This document shows positions 1 to 13,295 of a stretch of DNA of 64,000 bases, piece by piece. The stretch covers positions 170,113-234,112 of the forward strand of contig VYZI01000671.1 in assembly GCA_013397695.1 (NCBI GenBank), written 5' to 3'. Positions within the stretch are counted from its first letter, which is position 1, and each line of letters begins with the position of its first letter. The translations under genes and the position numbers were made by a program. The notes under the pieces were generated by a model. It had not been told where the DNA came from and did not search any database. It was given only the letters and a program-made list of their open reading frames with translations. The stretch comes from Centropus unirufus. Lineage: Eukaryota > Chordata > Aves > Cuculiformes > Centropidae.

Positions 1-27
1 TCCCAGTTTTGGTCCCCCCACCATCGT

Positions 28-63
28 GGGGCGGGGTGGGGGGGGGGTGGCATTTGCCACCCC
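28..63 (+). other. G-quadruplex-prone G tract overlapping a hairpin
   Basis: G runs at 28-50 (GGGG, GGGG, then ten G) could form a quadruplex. The last four G overlap a perfect inverted repeat: GGGGTGGCA (44-52), TT, TGCCACCCC (55-63). The two structures would compete. It lies about 100 bp before the MMTAG2 start codon. Confidence 0.5.
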
Positions 64-105
64 AAGGCGGTGTCAGGGCCAAACCCTGGGCTGATCCCCT
101 TGCAG

Positions 106-152
106 GTGTCACCACCCCCGCCCCCAAAGCCACCCCTGGGGGCTCTGGGACC
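106..152 (+). other. MMTAG2: Probable 5' UTR portion of MMTAG2 exon
   Basis: A pyrimidine-rich tract ending in CCCCTTGCAG at 96-105 looks like a 3' splice site 47 bp before the start codon. The start codon may therefore lie in the second exon, with a non-coding first exon and the promoter to the left of the window. Alternatively this is plain 5' UTR of a first exon. Transcript data would decide. Confidence 0.45.
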
Positions 153-3100
153 ATGTTCGGCTCCTCGCGAGGTGGGGTCCGGGGTGGGCAGGACCAGTTC
201 AGCTGGGAGGATGTCAAGACAGACAAACAGCGTGAGAACTACCTGGGTAAGGGCCGACCCCACCTCCCCACCATATCCATCCCCATCCCTATTTTTTTGG
301 GGTGTGATTGAATTTTTTTTTGGATGTGGTGATGTTTTTTGGCGGGGTGCGGGGGGGGTTTCTTCCTGCAGGGAACTCCCTCATGGCACCCGTGGGCCGG
401 TGGCAGAAGGGGAAGGACCTGACCTGGTATGCGAAGGGCAAGAAGGAGACGACTCCTGCGTTGTCCCGTGAGGAAGAGCTGGCTGCCGTTCGCCTGGCCG
501 AGCAGGAGGCCATGATGGCAGCCCTGTACGTCTACAACGCTCCCCTCAATTCCCTAAAAACAGGGGGTACAAGGACATCACCCCCATCTCATCACCTGCT
601 TTTGGTTTCATAGGGGATACAAGAACCTGAAGAGGCAGCCCATTGGCCTCAGCAAGGAGGTGAGAAGGACACCACGTGTTTTCCAGTATCGCCCTGTGCA
701 GGGGTGCTGGAGTCCCCTCCCCATCATTTTTGGGGGATACACACACACAGGATGCTCTTCCCTCCCCTAGGAACTGGCTGAAGTGTGCAAGCGGGATGGC
801 ATTGAGCGGGATGAGAAGAGCGTGGACCGGGTGGTGGGCTTGGGCAGCTCCAGGTACACCACCCCTCACCCCCATTTTTAGGGCCATTTTAATTATTTCA
901 CCAAGTGGGCTTGGGAAAACCTCGTGAGGTTCAACAAGGCCAAGTCCTGTGCGTGGGTCAGGGCAACTTTCAGCGTTGATCCTGGTTGGGGGATGAAGGG
1001 ATTGAGGGTCCTGAGGGTCCTGGTGGGTGAGAAGCTGGACATGAGCCAGCAAGGTGTACTCATGGCCCACAAGACGAACTGTATCTTGGGCTGCGTCCAA
1101 AGAAGTGTGACCAGAAGAATGACGGAGGTGATTCTACCTCTCTCCTCTGGTGAGACCCCACCTGGTGTCCTGTGTCCACCTCTGGCGTCCTCCGCTCAGG
1201 AAGCACCTGGATCTGTTGGAGTGGGTCTAGAAAAGGCCCCCCAACATCATCAAAAGACCTGGAACACCTTTGCTACAAAGAGAGGCTGAGAGGATTGGGG
1301 TTGTTCATCCTGGAGAAGACTCTGAGTAGACCTTTTGGATATTAGGAAGATTTTTTTCCTGCTGAGGGTGATAAAACTGGCAGAGGTTGCCCAGAGAGGT
1401 GGGAGATGCCCCATCCCTGGAAACATTCAAGGTGAGGTTGGATGGGGCTCTGGGCAACCTCATGTGGTTGAATATGTCCCTGCTCACTGCAGGGGAGTTG
1501 GAGTGCACGACCTTCGTGGTCCCTTCTAACCCAAACCATTCCATGATTCTTTTCTTTTACAATTTTCATACATTTTTACCATTTCGGTGCTTTTTTTTTG
1601 GGTGTGTTTTCCTTCTTTCGTGACATGCTGTGGTGATGGCTCTCCCCAGTGGCAGCGCTGGCCGGGTGATGCTCTCCAAGGAGGACAGGGAGGCGGCCAA
1701 GTTGGGGCTCTCCGTCTTCACGGTATGTGAGTCGCATCCTTCCCAGGAAGTTTAAAAACAACAGAAAAAGGCAAAATGCTCTAATAAAAAAGATTTTTTA
1801 TTTATGAGCAAAGCTGGAGTACAGAGACCTGCAAGAGGTCCCTGTGTCCTGTGTAGATGATGTTAATTTGCATGGGTTTTAATTGGAAGCAGCTCTTTGC
1901 GTGGGTTTTGATTGGAAGCAGCTCTTGAGGGCATTTTATTTTCTTTCCAAATTTAATTTCATTTATCTTTTTTTTCCAAATCTAATTTTTATTTAAGTTT
2001 ACTTTTTCCAAAATAAACTTAATTTTTATTTAATTTTAATGTAATTTAATTTTTATTTAACTTTTTTTTGCAAATTAAATATAGTTTTTATTTAATATTG
2101 TTTTTTCCCCAATTAAATGTAATTTTTCAAGGGAGAAAGTTTCTTTTTCTTATGATTTGAAGCTATGGGCTCGTGGATTCATTCTGAATTTCTGCTTCTC
2201 CCTAGCACCAGAAAGTTGCCAGCAGCCCCGAGACATCTGGCTCCAAGAAGAAGGTGGAAAAGGAGGAGAAGGTGGAGGAGAAACGGTGAGGAAGTGAACC
2301 ACCCCTTTGGTGGGAAACCACCAGAAATGGCCTTTTATGGTGGTCAGTATTTTGCAAAATCCTTCTCTGGCTCCGTTTGGCAATCGAGCTTGTCCTACAT
2401 CAACTTGGAACACTCCTAAACTTCTGCTTTGCCCCCAAAATGTCTGGCTTGGAGCTTCTTTGTGGCCCAGGAGGGACCTGGTGGGATGCATGTGGAGGGA
2501 TGGGGATGAGAATTTGGAGGATATGGAGGCCAGGGCTCTTCACTGCTTGGGTCACTTCCCCATAGGCCAGAGGGCAGCAAGAAATCCAGAAAGGAGAAAA
2601 AGAAGAAGAAAAAGAAGAAACACAAGAAGGAGAAGAAGAAGGACAAGCATCACAAGAAGGATGCTGCCTCGTCGTCCTCTGATTCTTCTCCGGACCGGGA
2701 TGAGAGGTAGATTGGGTTGGGATTGGAGCTGAGCCCTGGTTGTGGGACCAGGGGCGTGGCTCACAGGGAATCATGGCTGGAAAATGGGATGAAGGATGTG
2801 GGATAGGGGTCATAGGATCATGGAATCATAGAATGGTTTGGGTTGGAAGGGACATTAAAGCCCGTCCAGTTCCACCTCCCTGCCATGGGCATGGACACCT
2901 CCCAGGAGGACCAGGCTGCTCAAGGCCCCCTCCAACCTGGCCTTGAGCACTTCCAGAGAGTGGGACAAAATCTGCTTTTATCCCCAGATTATGGATGTCC
3001 CCAGATATCCCTGATCTCACTTTTCCCTCCATCCCTGCAGGCACCACCGAAGGAAAAGCCAGCAGCGCCCCGAGCCGTCACGGCACAGCAGCCGGCGTCG

Positions 3101-3299
3101 CCACGCCACGGGTTCCTCTGCCAGCAGCCAGGATTCCGGTGGGAGCCCCACGCACCATCCTGCTCGGCGGCGGAGCCGGAGCAGGGACGGCCGCACTCGG
3201 CACTCGTCCCCACGGCTCAAGGGGAGGAAGAGAAGCAGGAGCAGGTCTCCCCCATCCCGGGGGGGCAGGCAGCGCCCTGACACCAATTCGGGTGACTGA
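153..3299 (+). CDS. MMTAG2: MMTAG2 (C1orf35 orthologue), multiple myeloma tumor-associated protein 2, 8 coding exons
   Basis: Coding exons are 153-246, 372-525, 614-659, 771-853, 1650-1722, 2206-2285, 2566-2706 and 3041-3299. Every junction is GT/AG, and the phases join to a 930-nt frame (309 aa plus TGA). The protein starts MFGSSRGGVRGG, followed by FSWEDVKTDKQRENYLGNSL and VGRWQKGKDLTWYAKG. This matches the N-terminal domain of the vertebrate Mmtag family closely. Residues about 180-210 are a nearly pure Lys/Glu block, followed by Ser/Asp and then an Arg/Ser-rich tail (about 225-309) with SRSR-type repeats. Such a composition is typical of nuclear RNA-associated proteins, but the molecular function is not established. 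It is longer than human (about 263 aa), with the difference in the low-complexity C-terminal half. The ATG was chosen because it begins the conserved MFGSSRGG motif. Tail-to-tail with ARF1, as in human. Intron 4 carries a sense CR1. Confidence 0.96.
902..1550 (+). mobile_element. CR1 LINE 3' fragment, sense, in MMTAG2 intron 4
   Basis: The left end matches the late reverse-transcriptase region (CTCGTGAGGTTCAACAAGGC). It then runs through the C-terminal ORF2 region with frameshifts to the 3' terminus, AAACCATTCCATGATTCT. It accounts for most of intron 4. Confidence 0.9.
1874..1926 (+). repeat. 29-bp tandem duplication in MMTAG2 intron 5
   Basis: Two copies of a unit starting GGGTTTTRATTGGAAGCAGC lie 29 bp apart (1874 and 1903), with one A/G difference in the shared core. 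Confidence 0.7.
1935..2135. repeat. AT-rich low-complexity tract
   Basis: About 200 bp of intron 5 consists of repeated ATTTAATTTTTATTTAA-like blocks on the T-rich strand. This is far more AT-rich than the rest of this compact GC-rich gene. Confidence 0.75.
2811..2965 (-). mobile_element. CR1 3'-end fragment, antisense, in MMTAG2 intron 7
   Basis: It begins with the reverse complement of the CR1 terminus (ATCATAGAATGGTTTGGGTT) and ends, 5'-truncated, in the GGCCTTGAGCACTTCCAG segment, about 75 bp before exon 8. Confidence 0.9.
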
Positions 3300-3378
3300 G
3301 AGGGAGGTTTTCCAGGGAGATCCCACATAGCTTATATATTTTTTAAGGGAATTAAATTAAAGAAGCTGTAGCTCTGCG
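3300..3378 (+). other. MMTAG2: MMTAG2 3' UTR with poly(A) signal
   Basis: The stop codon is followed by a short UTR with ATTAAA at 3351-3356. The sequence then becomes G/T-rich (3377-3411, TTGCTGGGGTCTGG and on), as expected downstream of a cleavage site near 3370-3378. This gives a UTR of only about 75 nt. Confidence 0.6.
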
Positions 3379-3793
3379 GTTGCTGGGGTCTGGCAAAGGG
3401 TGGAGTGTTTTGGAATGCCAGCTGCCCCTGCCCTGCCCACAGGTCCTGCCTTCAAGCCGGGACAGCACTGGCAGCTCTTCCCACTGTGGATCCCAGCTCC
3501 CCTTCTCCTTGGATCCATCCATCCAGGCATGATTTAGCCCAATGGATGCTGTGGGGGTGGGGGCTGGTGCTGGGGTGGTTCCAGCTGTGGTGCTGGGAAT
3601 GCTGTGGACATCTTGTGTTGATGTAGAGAGGCTTTGGATGCAGTTAGGCTTATTATAGTTTTTTTTAATATCTTCATTCAGTGCCCTCAAGTAATGGCCA
3701 GAAAAGAGGCTGGAGCACTGGCAGGAGGATCTTGCATCTTGTACCCAATGGTTTTATGATGGCTGGGCTGTGGACTTCTCCACAGGATCATCT
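3379..3793. other. Intergenic sequence, no feature recognised
   Basis: This sequence lies downstream of MMTAG2. Short open frames on both strands show no recognisable protein, no repeat family and no RNA gene. Confidence 0.5.
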
Positions 3794-4465
3794 CTGCTCT
3801 CCATGGGTGCTCTCCATGGGGTGATGGCTGTTCCCCATAGGGCTAGGATACTTTCCGTGGGGCAAGGGTGCTACCTATGGGGTGGTGGATGCCCTCCATG
3901 GGGTGATGGCTGTTCCCCATAGGGCTAGGGTATTCTCCATGGGGCAGGGGTGCTACCTATGGGGTGATGGGTGTTCCCTAGAGGGCTAGGGTATTCTCCA
4001 TGGGGTCAGGGTGCTACCTATGGAGTGATGGGTGTTCTCCAAAGGGTGATGGGTATTCCCCATTGGGCTAGGGTACTCTCCATGGGGAATGGGTGCTACC
4101 TATGGGGTGGTGGGTGCCCTCCATGGGGTGATGGCTGCTCTCCATGGGGTAGTGGGAGTTTTGTAGTGGTGGGTGCTTTCCATGGGGTGATGAGCGCTCT
4201 TCAGGGATGATGAGTGTTCCCCATGGAGTGTTGAATGCTCTTCGCGGGGTGATGGGTGCTCCCCATGTCACAAGGATCCCCATGTTATCCCCACGGGACA
4301 ACAGTGTTCTCCACGAGGCGGTGGGTGGGTGCTCTTCATGGGGTAGTGGTTGCTTTCCATGGGGCAGTGGGTGCTCCCCATGCCCTCATGGATGCTTTTC
4401 ATGGGATGGAAGGTTTTCCATATGGGGTGGTGGATGCTCTGTGTGGGGTGATGTATGCTGTGGGG
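3794..4465. repeat. Minisatellite, units of about 20-24 bp, between MMTAG2 and ARF1
   Basis: About 670 bp of degenerate tandem copies of CTCCATGGGGTGATGGGTGY. A higher-order block marked by GGGCTAGG recurs with start points 3841, 3923, 3984 and 4076. Units contain nested CCATGG palindromes. The array is open in more than one frame, giving spurious Gly/Trp/Ser-rich frames on + and His/Pro-rich frames on -. Confidence 0.9.
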
Positions 4466-4839
4466 CAGCACAGCTCACCACAGGGATATCCATGCCATGG
4501 GATCCCCAGGCAGTATCCGTTCGTGTCCTGTGTGTGGGTTGGAGCATGCCATTCCCAGGGGATGAGGGCTTTGCCAGCCCAAGTCTGGGGAAAATCCGGG
4601 GCTTTATGACTCAGGCAGCTGTGGGCAGGGATGATGGGTGTTCCTTTTGGTTGAAAAACAGCCTTTTTGGATTAAGGAAACTACCCTTATTAGGTGCTGC
4701 AAGATAACCTCTGAAATAGTTCCTTGGTTGATGGGGGAGAAGATGGATGGGACTGGGGCGTCACCCGCACAGTTTTGCCCTAGTCATGTCCGCCTCACAC
4801 TGGGGCAGCTCTGTTCCCATCCAGGATTTCAAACCAGAA

Positions 4840-5534
4840 ATCATAGAATCACTAAAGTCAGAAAAGATTTCTGACATCAAGTCCAACCTCCGGCCCAACA
4901 CCACCATGTCTACTCAAACATGTCCCGAAGTGCCACGTCTACGTATGGGTTGAACCCTTCCAGGGATGGAGACTCCACCGTTTCCCTGAGCAGCCTCTGC
5001 CAGTGATTCAGCACTCTGTCAATAATTAAATTTTTCCTAATATCCAATCTAAACCTCCCCTGGCATAATCTGGGGTCATTTCCTTTCATACTATCACTTG
5101 GGAGAAGAGACCCACACCCACCTGGCTACAGCCTCCTTTCAGGTTGTAGAGCGCCCTGAGGTCTCCCCTCAGACTCCTTTTCTCCAGGCTCAACAATCCC
5201 ACTTCCCTCAGCCATTCCCGTAACCCTGTGCTCCAGACCTTTCCCCAGCTCCATTCCCCTTCTCCAGACACACTCCAGGACCTCAAGATCTTTCTTGGAG
5301 TGAGGGGCCCAAAACTGAACCCAGGATTTAAGGTGCAGCCTCACCAGTGCCAGGTCCAGGGGGACAATTCCTTCCCTGCTCCTGCTGGCCACTCCATGGC
5401 TGATCCAAGCCAGGATTTTGTTGGCCTTCTTGGCCAGCGGGGCCACTGCTGGCTTGTGTTCAACCACTGTTGACCACCACCCCAGGTCCTTTTCCACCAC
5501 GCAGCTTTCTGGCCATTTATCCTCAACCTTGTAT
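4840..5534 (-). mobile_element. CR1 LINE fragment of about 0.7 kb, antisense orientation
   Basis: Starts AATCATAGAATCACTAAAG and continues through the AACACCACCATG-type subfamily 3' UTR into the reverse-transcriptase C-terminal region. Reverse frames read VALVRLHLKSWVQFWAPH, broken by frameshifts. Confidence 0.92.
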
Positions 5535-7073
5535 TAAAAATGAGTATTTATGTGCCTGGCGCACCAAGAAGGGGGGTGGATTTTCCATCAATAAATAGAA
5601 ATCTTGACCTAAATGGCGATGGATCATCCCAAGTGTCTCCAGAGCATTGCCAGCTGCCGGAGTGGCCGCACAAGGGCCTTGTTTGTGTAATTAATGATGC
5701 AATTTCTCCTGCTGAAGATGAGGTGGTTTTGTGTGTCTTGGCAGACAAAAGTCCCAGGCTGGTGACCAGCCTCGGTTTCCACTTCAGTAGCCCTGGGGGA
5801 GGTTTCTGTCATCTCAGTGTCCATGGCATCGCCCTGCCCACAGCTGGCCAGGAGGGACGGGGCCGGTTGGGACCAGGCGTGCCGGGTGTCAAACAAGGCC
5901 AGCATTCATTGCCAGAGGGAGGAGATGCAGGATTGGGGCAATGAGCTGAAATAAAGCCTTTCTGTCCTGCTTTCTGGCACGTGCTTATCCCTGCCGAAAG
6001 TGGGAGGTGCGGCAGAGCTGCTGCAAGCTTTAGGAATGTCCCTACCCTATCCCAAGGTGCTTTTTTTGGGAAGTTGGCCATCTCTTGGCAGGGTCACGGG
6101 GCTGTTGCTGTTGGTTTGCGCAGCTGCAGACCCAGATCCAGACTAGGAACCCATGACGTGGCTGCCTACATGGGATAAGTGGGGTAGCCCTGAGCCCACG
6201 GGTGCAGGAGATCCTGCTCCCACCTGTGCTCACCAGACTCGTTGGGGTCATCTTCCTGGGGTCCAAGCTGGAACTGGTGCCTGCTGGAAAGCTCCCAGTG
6301 CAAAGGAGTCATGGGGATGATGGAGCAGGGTTTTGCTGAATGGGAACTCGGTGCTGGGAGTGCCAGGCTGAAAAGGGAACCACGGGAGAGCTGAACCCAC
6401 TGCGTTTGCATTGGGAGCAGAGAGAAAACCCAGACCTCTCACAAGTCCCAGCATCCTGATCCCTCCGTGGGAGCGGACAGTGCAGCTCCCGAGCTTGGAG
6501 AATGTAATCACGTTCCATGTCTTCTTTCCCTTTCAGTCCTGGCCTCTGTGCATAGAGAAGCAGGGTCTGTAGCGCAGCCAAGGCAGCCTGGACACCACAC
6601 AGCCCCTGTACCCCGATGCCTTGGGTGAAAGCCATGCCTGAGGAGCCACCCCTCCACCGCCAGTGAGGCCAGGGTGCTGTGTCACAGCACAATATTTATC
6701 TTTTCAGGGGTGAGGAACAAGAGAGAAGCCGGGGGGAGCTATGCTTATTTCAGCAGCACAAAGTGACACCAGCAGAAGAGCTGGCCCTTCAAGTTCAATT
6801 CCCTCCCAGGCCAGGAATAGATGTCCTACCCTGTTACAGAGATCCTGAGTCAGAGCTTGAAATTCAAGGCAAGAGAAGTTTCAAAAGATCAACCTGATTT
6901 ACAGGAGTTTCGTAATCCTTCGTCATCATTTGCCCAATGATTTTTATCCTGTACTACCAGGGCAAGGAACAGAAACCTGGCTGGAAAACCTGGCTCAGGC
7001 TGGGCTCCCTGCTGGAAAAACATGCAAAGATCCATTCCATTCCATGAGCCTCTGTGCAGGAGGGCACTCTGAG
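5535..7073. other. Intergenic unique sequence
   Basis: No exon, RNA gene or known repeat was recognised. An AATAAA on the + strand at about 5952 has no recognisable gene upstream. Frames on both strands overlap one another and resemble no family. Confidence 0.45.
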
Positions 7074-7485
7074 GATCATAGAATGGTTTGGGTTGGAAGG
7101 GACCTTTAAGACCATCCAGTTCCAGCTCACCTGCCCGGGGCAGGGACACCTCCCACTGGATCAGGTTGCTCAATGCCCGCACCAACCTGGTTTTGAACAC
7201 CTCCAGGGATGTAGCAGCCACCACCTTTCTGGTCCCTCACCACCCTCAGAGATAAAACATTCTTTGCAATATCTAATCTAAAACTCCCTTATGGAAAAAG
7301 TAATTCCCCATATCCTGGCCCTGCTCTACCTGTTAAGTGCCCCTCCCCAGCTTTCTTGCAGCCCCTTTCAGGACTGGAAGGCAGCTATAAAGTCACCTCA
7401 AAGCTGCCTTTTGCCTTCAGACTGAACAACCTCAATTCTGTCAGCCTGTCCTCATGGGAGATGCTCCAGCCCTTGGATCAACCTC
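7074..7485 (-). mobile_element. CR1 3' fragment, antisense
   Basis: Begins GATCATAGAATGGTTTGGGT and is 5'-truncated after the GGAGATGCTCCAGCCCTTGG segment. Confidence 0.92.
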
Positions 7486-7885
7486 AGCCTCACTCTAAAA
7501 GGATAAACCTGTGCTGAGGATGAGGGCTGCTTTAGGAGCTCATTAGGCAGCTGCTAGAACAATTCAAAGGAAACAAAACCTGGCGAGCGAGGGAGAGAGC
7601 AATTTGCTGAGGAAAGATGTGGAGAACATCCAGAGGTCATCTCTCTGGCTGAGCTAGGTGATGCCAGGCCAAGAGCAGCACTCCCATCTCCTCCCACAAC
7701 AGCTGTGGTGTCCTCCCATTCCAACCCAAAGGCCTCGATTTCCCCATCAGGGAGGCTGCTCTCCAACCTGCATAATGAACTGTTATCTTGGAGGTTTGCA
7801 GTTTGGCTGAGGAGAACCTGCTGCAGCCCTGGTAAAGAGCCAGCAGTTGGCCAGCAGCCCCAGTGCAGCCAGCAGTGATAAGGTA

Positions 7886-7975
7886 GAACCATAGAAGAGT
7901 TTGGGTTGGAAAGAACCTTAAAAGATCATCCAGTTCCAATCGCCCTGACAAAAACAAGGACACTGAACTAGACCA
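7886..7975 (-). mobile_element. Short CR1 3'-end fragment
   Basis: GAACCATAGAAGAGTTTGGG followed by the CATCCAGTTCCAATC segment. Only the terminal 90 bp or so is present. Confidence 0.85.
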
Positions 7976-8274
7976 TGCACCGAGAGCAGCTCTGTCCTAA
8001 GTCCAGAGGGGGCTGCAGCATGGAAAAATGTACACTGAAGTTAAGGCAGACTTCATATTCCCTTCCTCTAAAACTAATTCATGGAGACCAGCAGGAAGAA
8101 GAATCTGTTGTGGGAATCAATGGGATTACTCAAGAAGCTCACAAGCATCTCTTCACCTGCAAGAGCCCAGCTGAGAACACAGGACCTGAAAAATAGATGT
8201 GCTTCTGCTTACATTTGCATGAATCCAGTACCCAGGACCATGCAGAGGTGGTCGATACAAACCAAGACAAAGCA

Positions 8275-9709
8275 AATGCAAGTTTCATGAAACTTTTTAT
8301 TCAACAAGTATTTCATTATGATTCTGCCAAGATGATCAAATGAACAGCAAGGCATAAAAAACATGAAATAGTTAAGAGATTTTTATTCTAATAGCTTTAA
8401 TTACAGTGCTTGTTTGTCGAAATGAAAACTGAAAACAAGTATACAAAACAGTTGATTACTAATTTGTGTATTGAAAGCAATAAAGGTTTCCACAACACTA
8501 AATAAACCAGTTCTGATAGTTCCTCGAGTTAAAGTTTAACAGCTCCAGCTTCTTCAGTGTTTATCAAAATACAAAAGAAAAGTAGAGAGGTCTTTTTTTC
8601 TGATGGCAAATCTGAACCTTGCAGTATGAGGGATGCCAAGGGTTTTCACACATATACAGATATGGGATTGTTCCAAAATGGGATTGAATACTTCTAGAGT
8701 GGAACAGCTCTCCAAACTCTCATGCTTTTTTTTTGTTTAATCCTAGACACTATACATAGATGTTTGGTGGTTTGTTTTTTTTCATGGCAATTTTTATGTT
8801 AAGTACAGGACTTTCTGCCTACAGAGCTCAGGGCTAGGACAGGCTGTGCTTTCTGTGGAAAGGTTTGCCTTCTGAAGTGGTTTACGCACAAGAAAAGTAC
8901 AAAACACTTGTGACAAATATGACAGGCTAAAGATGTTGGCTGCTGGAAAGCATTCCGGTTCAATGGAAGCAAGAAATCTGACCTGAACCAAAAGTCAGAT
9001 GTTTAGCATGAGTCTGCAAGCTCATCTAAACAAGGTCCGGCAAATCTTTTAAGGAGTATCAACGAAGATGAGCACATACTACGAGCTACAGAGCCAGAGA
9101 TCTATCAGTTATGATTGGTTCTTTAATGAGATGAAGCTTAATTGGATGTCAACCGTTGCTTCATCTTTTCAAAAAGAATCCAAAGTCACCACATCAGAGC
9201 TAGACCTGCAGAACCAATGTCAAACATTTGTACGCTGAAGTGTTTTTACTTTTCCTTGACTGTTTAAAAAAATACAGTATTCAGGTTAAAAACCAGCCAC
9301 CAAAACAGATCTCACAGACTTCACAACCCAGCCGAGATGGTATTCAGCTCTACTGCACAAGGACCACGGCAACCCTTATGTTAACCCACTGAAATCCCTT
9401 CCCAGTACTAAACAGTGAGTCGATTCTTTACAATAAAAAAGCTGAGTAATATTGCATAGGAGTACCAGAAACTGCCTCATTGGAAACAAAAACTATTTAC
9501 ATTAAATAAGAAACCTAACTGTTTTCAGGCTTGTATTTGCCACATTTACAGCATGATGCAATATATACTGTGACAAAAGAAATGAAAACAGCTTCCGGCA
9601 CTCAATACCACAAAGTAGCACAGTTTGCCACATTAGAGTAAAGCGAAGGGCGAATAGGAGGAAATAAGAGGGAGGGGTGGAGAAAGAGGGAAGAGGAAAG
9701 TTTATGGTT
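8275..9709 (-). other. ARF1: ARF1 3' UTR with poly(A) signals
   Basis: On the minus strand the sequence after the ARF1 stop is AT-rich and lacks recognisable repeats. An AATAAA (plus-strand TTTATT, 8296-8301) would place the distal end near 8275-8285. A proximal AATAAA sits at 8382-8387, so two nearby cleavage sites are possible. The resulting UTR of about 1.4 kb is similar in scale to that of mammalian ARF1. Confidence 0.7.
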
Positions 9710-12766
<3,057 letters not shown>

Positions 12767-12798
12767 GCTTGAGAGATGTTCTCACTGGCCAGTGAAGT
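12767..12798 (-). other. ARF1: ARF1 5' UTR portion of exon 2
   Basis: On the minus strand, TTTCTCCTAG (polypyrimidine tract plus AG at plus-strand 12799-12800) precedes 32 nt of leader before the ATG. The start codon is thus in the second exon, as in mammalian ARF1, and the rest of the 5' UTR comes from an upstream exon. Confidence 0.85.
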
Positions 12799-13070
12799 CT
12801 AGGAGAAAGAGATCACAGTATCATTCATGAGTTACTAGTGGCTGTGCTACAACTAGGGCATAATCCACCACCAAAATAAAGGCACTCAGTAATATTAATT
12901 CTGTAGGTACCCCCACATCCATACACAATGCTTCCTTACACTGAGGCAATTCAAAGATGATCAGATATGCCAAAACTTATGTCTTATAAAAAGACCTGTC
13001 CCTGAGCACTATAAAACTTTTGAACATTCTTTTGGAGATTAAATGCTGCTCTCAAACTTTCGTTGACTTT

Positions 13071-13295
13071 TTGGATGAGAGGAAGTGGCCTTGAGTTACA
13101 CCAGGGGAGGTTCAGATTGGATATCAGCAGAAATTTCTTCACTGAAAGGATTAACGGGCACTGGTGGAGGCTGCCCAGACAGGTGGCAACCCTGGAGATG
13201 TTGAGAAGATGGGTAGATGAAGTGCTCAGGGACATAGTGGACAGGTAAGGCTGGACTCAAAGGTCTTTTCCAACCAAGCTATTCTACAATTCTAT
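13071..13295 (+). mobile_element. CR1 3' fragment in ARF1 intron 1, antisense to the gene
   Basis: TTACACCAGGGGAGGTTCAG, then a GATATCAG-AGAAATTTCTTCACTG-like stretch, ending CTATTCTACAATTCTATT. Confidence 0.9.

Noticed and set aside
546..1289. Frames of 121-184 codons on both strands in MMTAG2
   Set aside because: They cross real exon/intron borders of MMTAG2 and the CR1 in intron 4, so they are shadows.
3971..4707. Long Gly/Trp/Ser-rich open frames on both strands
   Set aside because: They are translations of the minisatellite, open because the unit lacks stops; no protein family.
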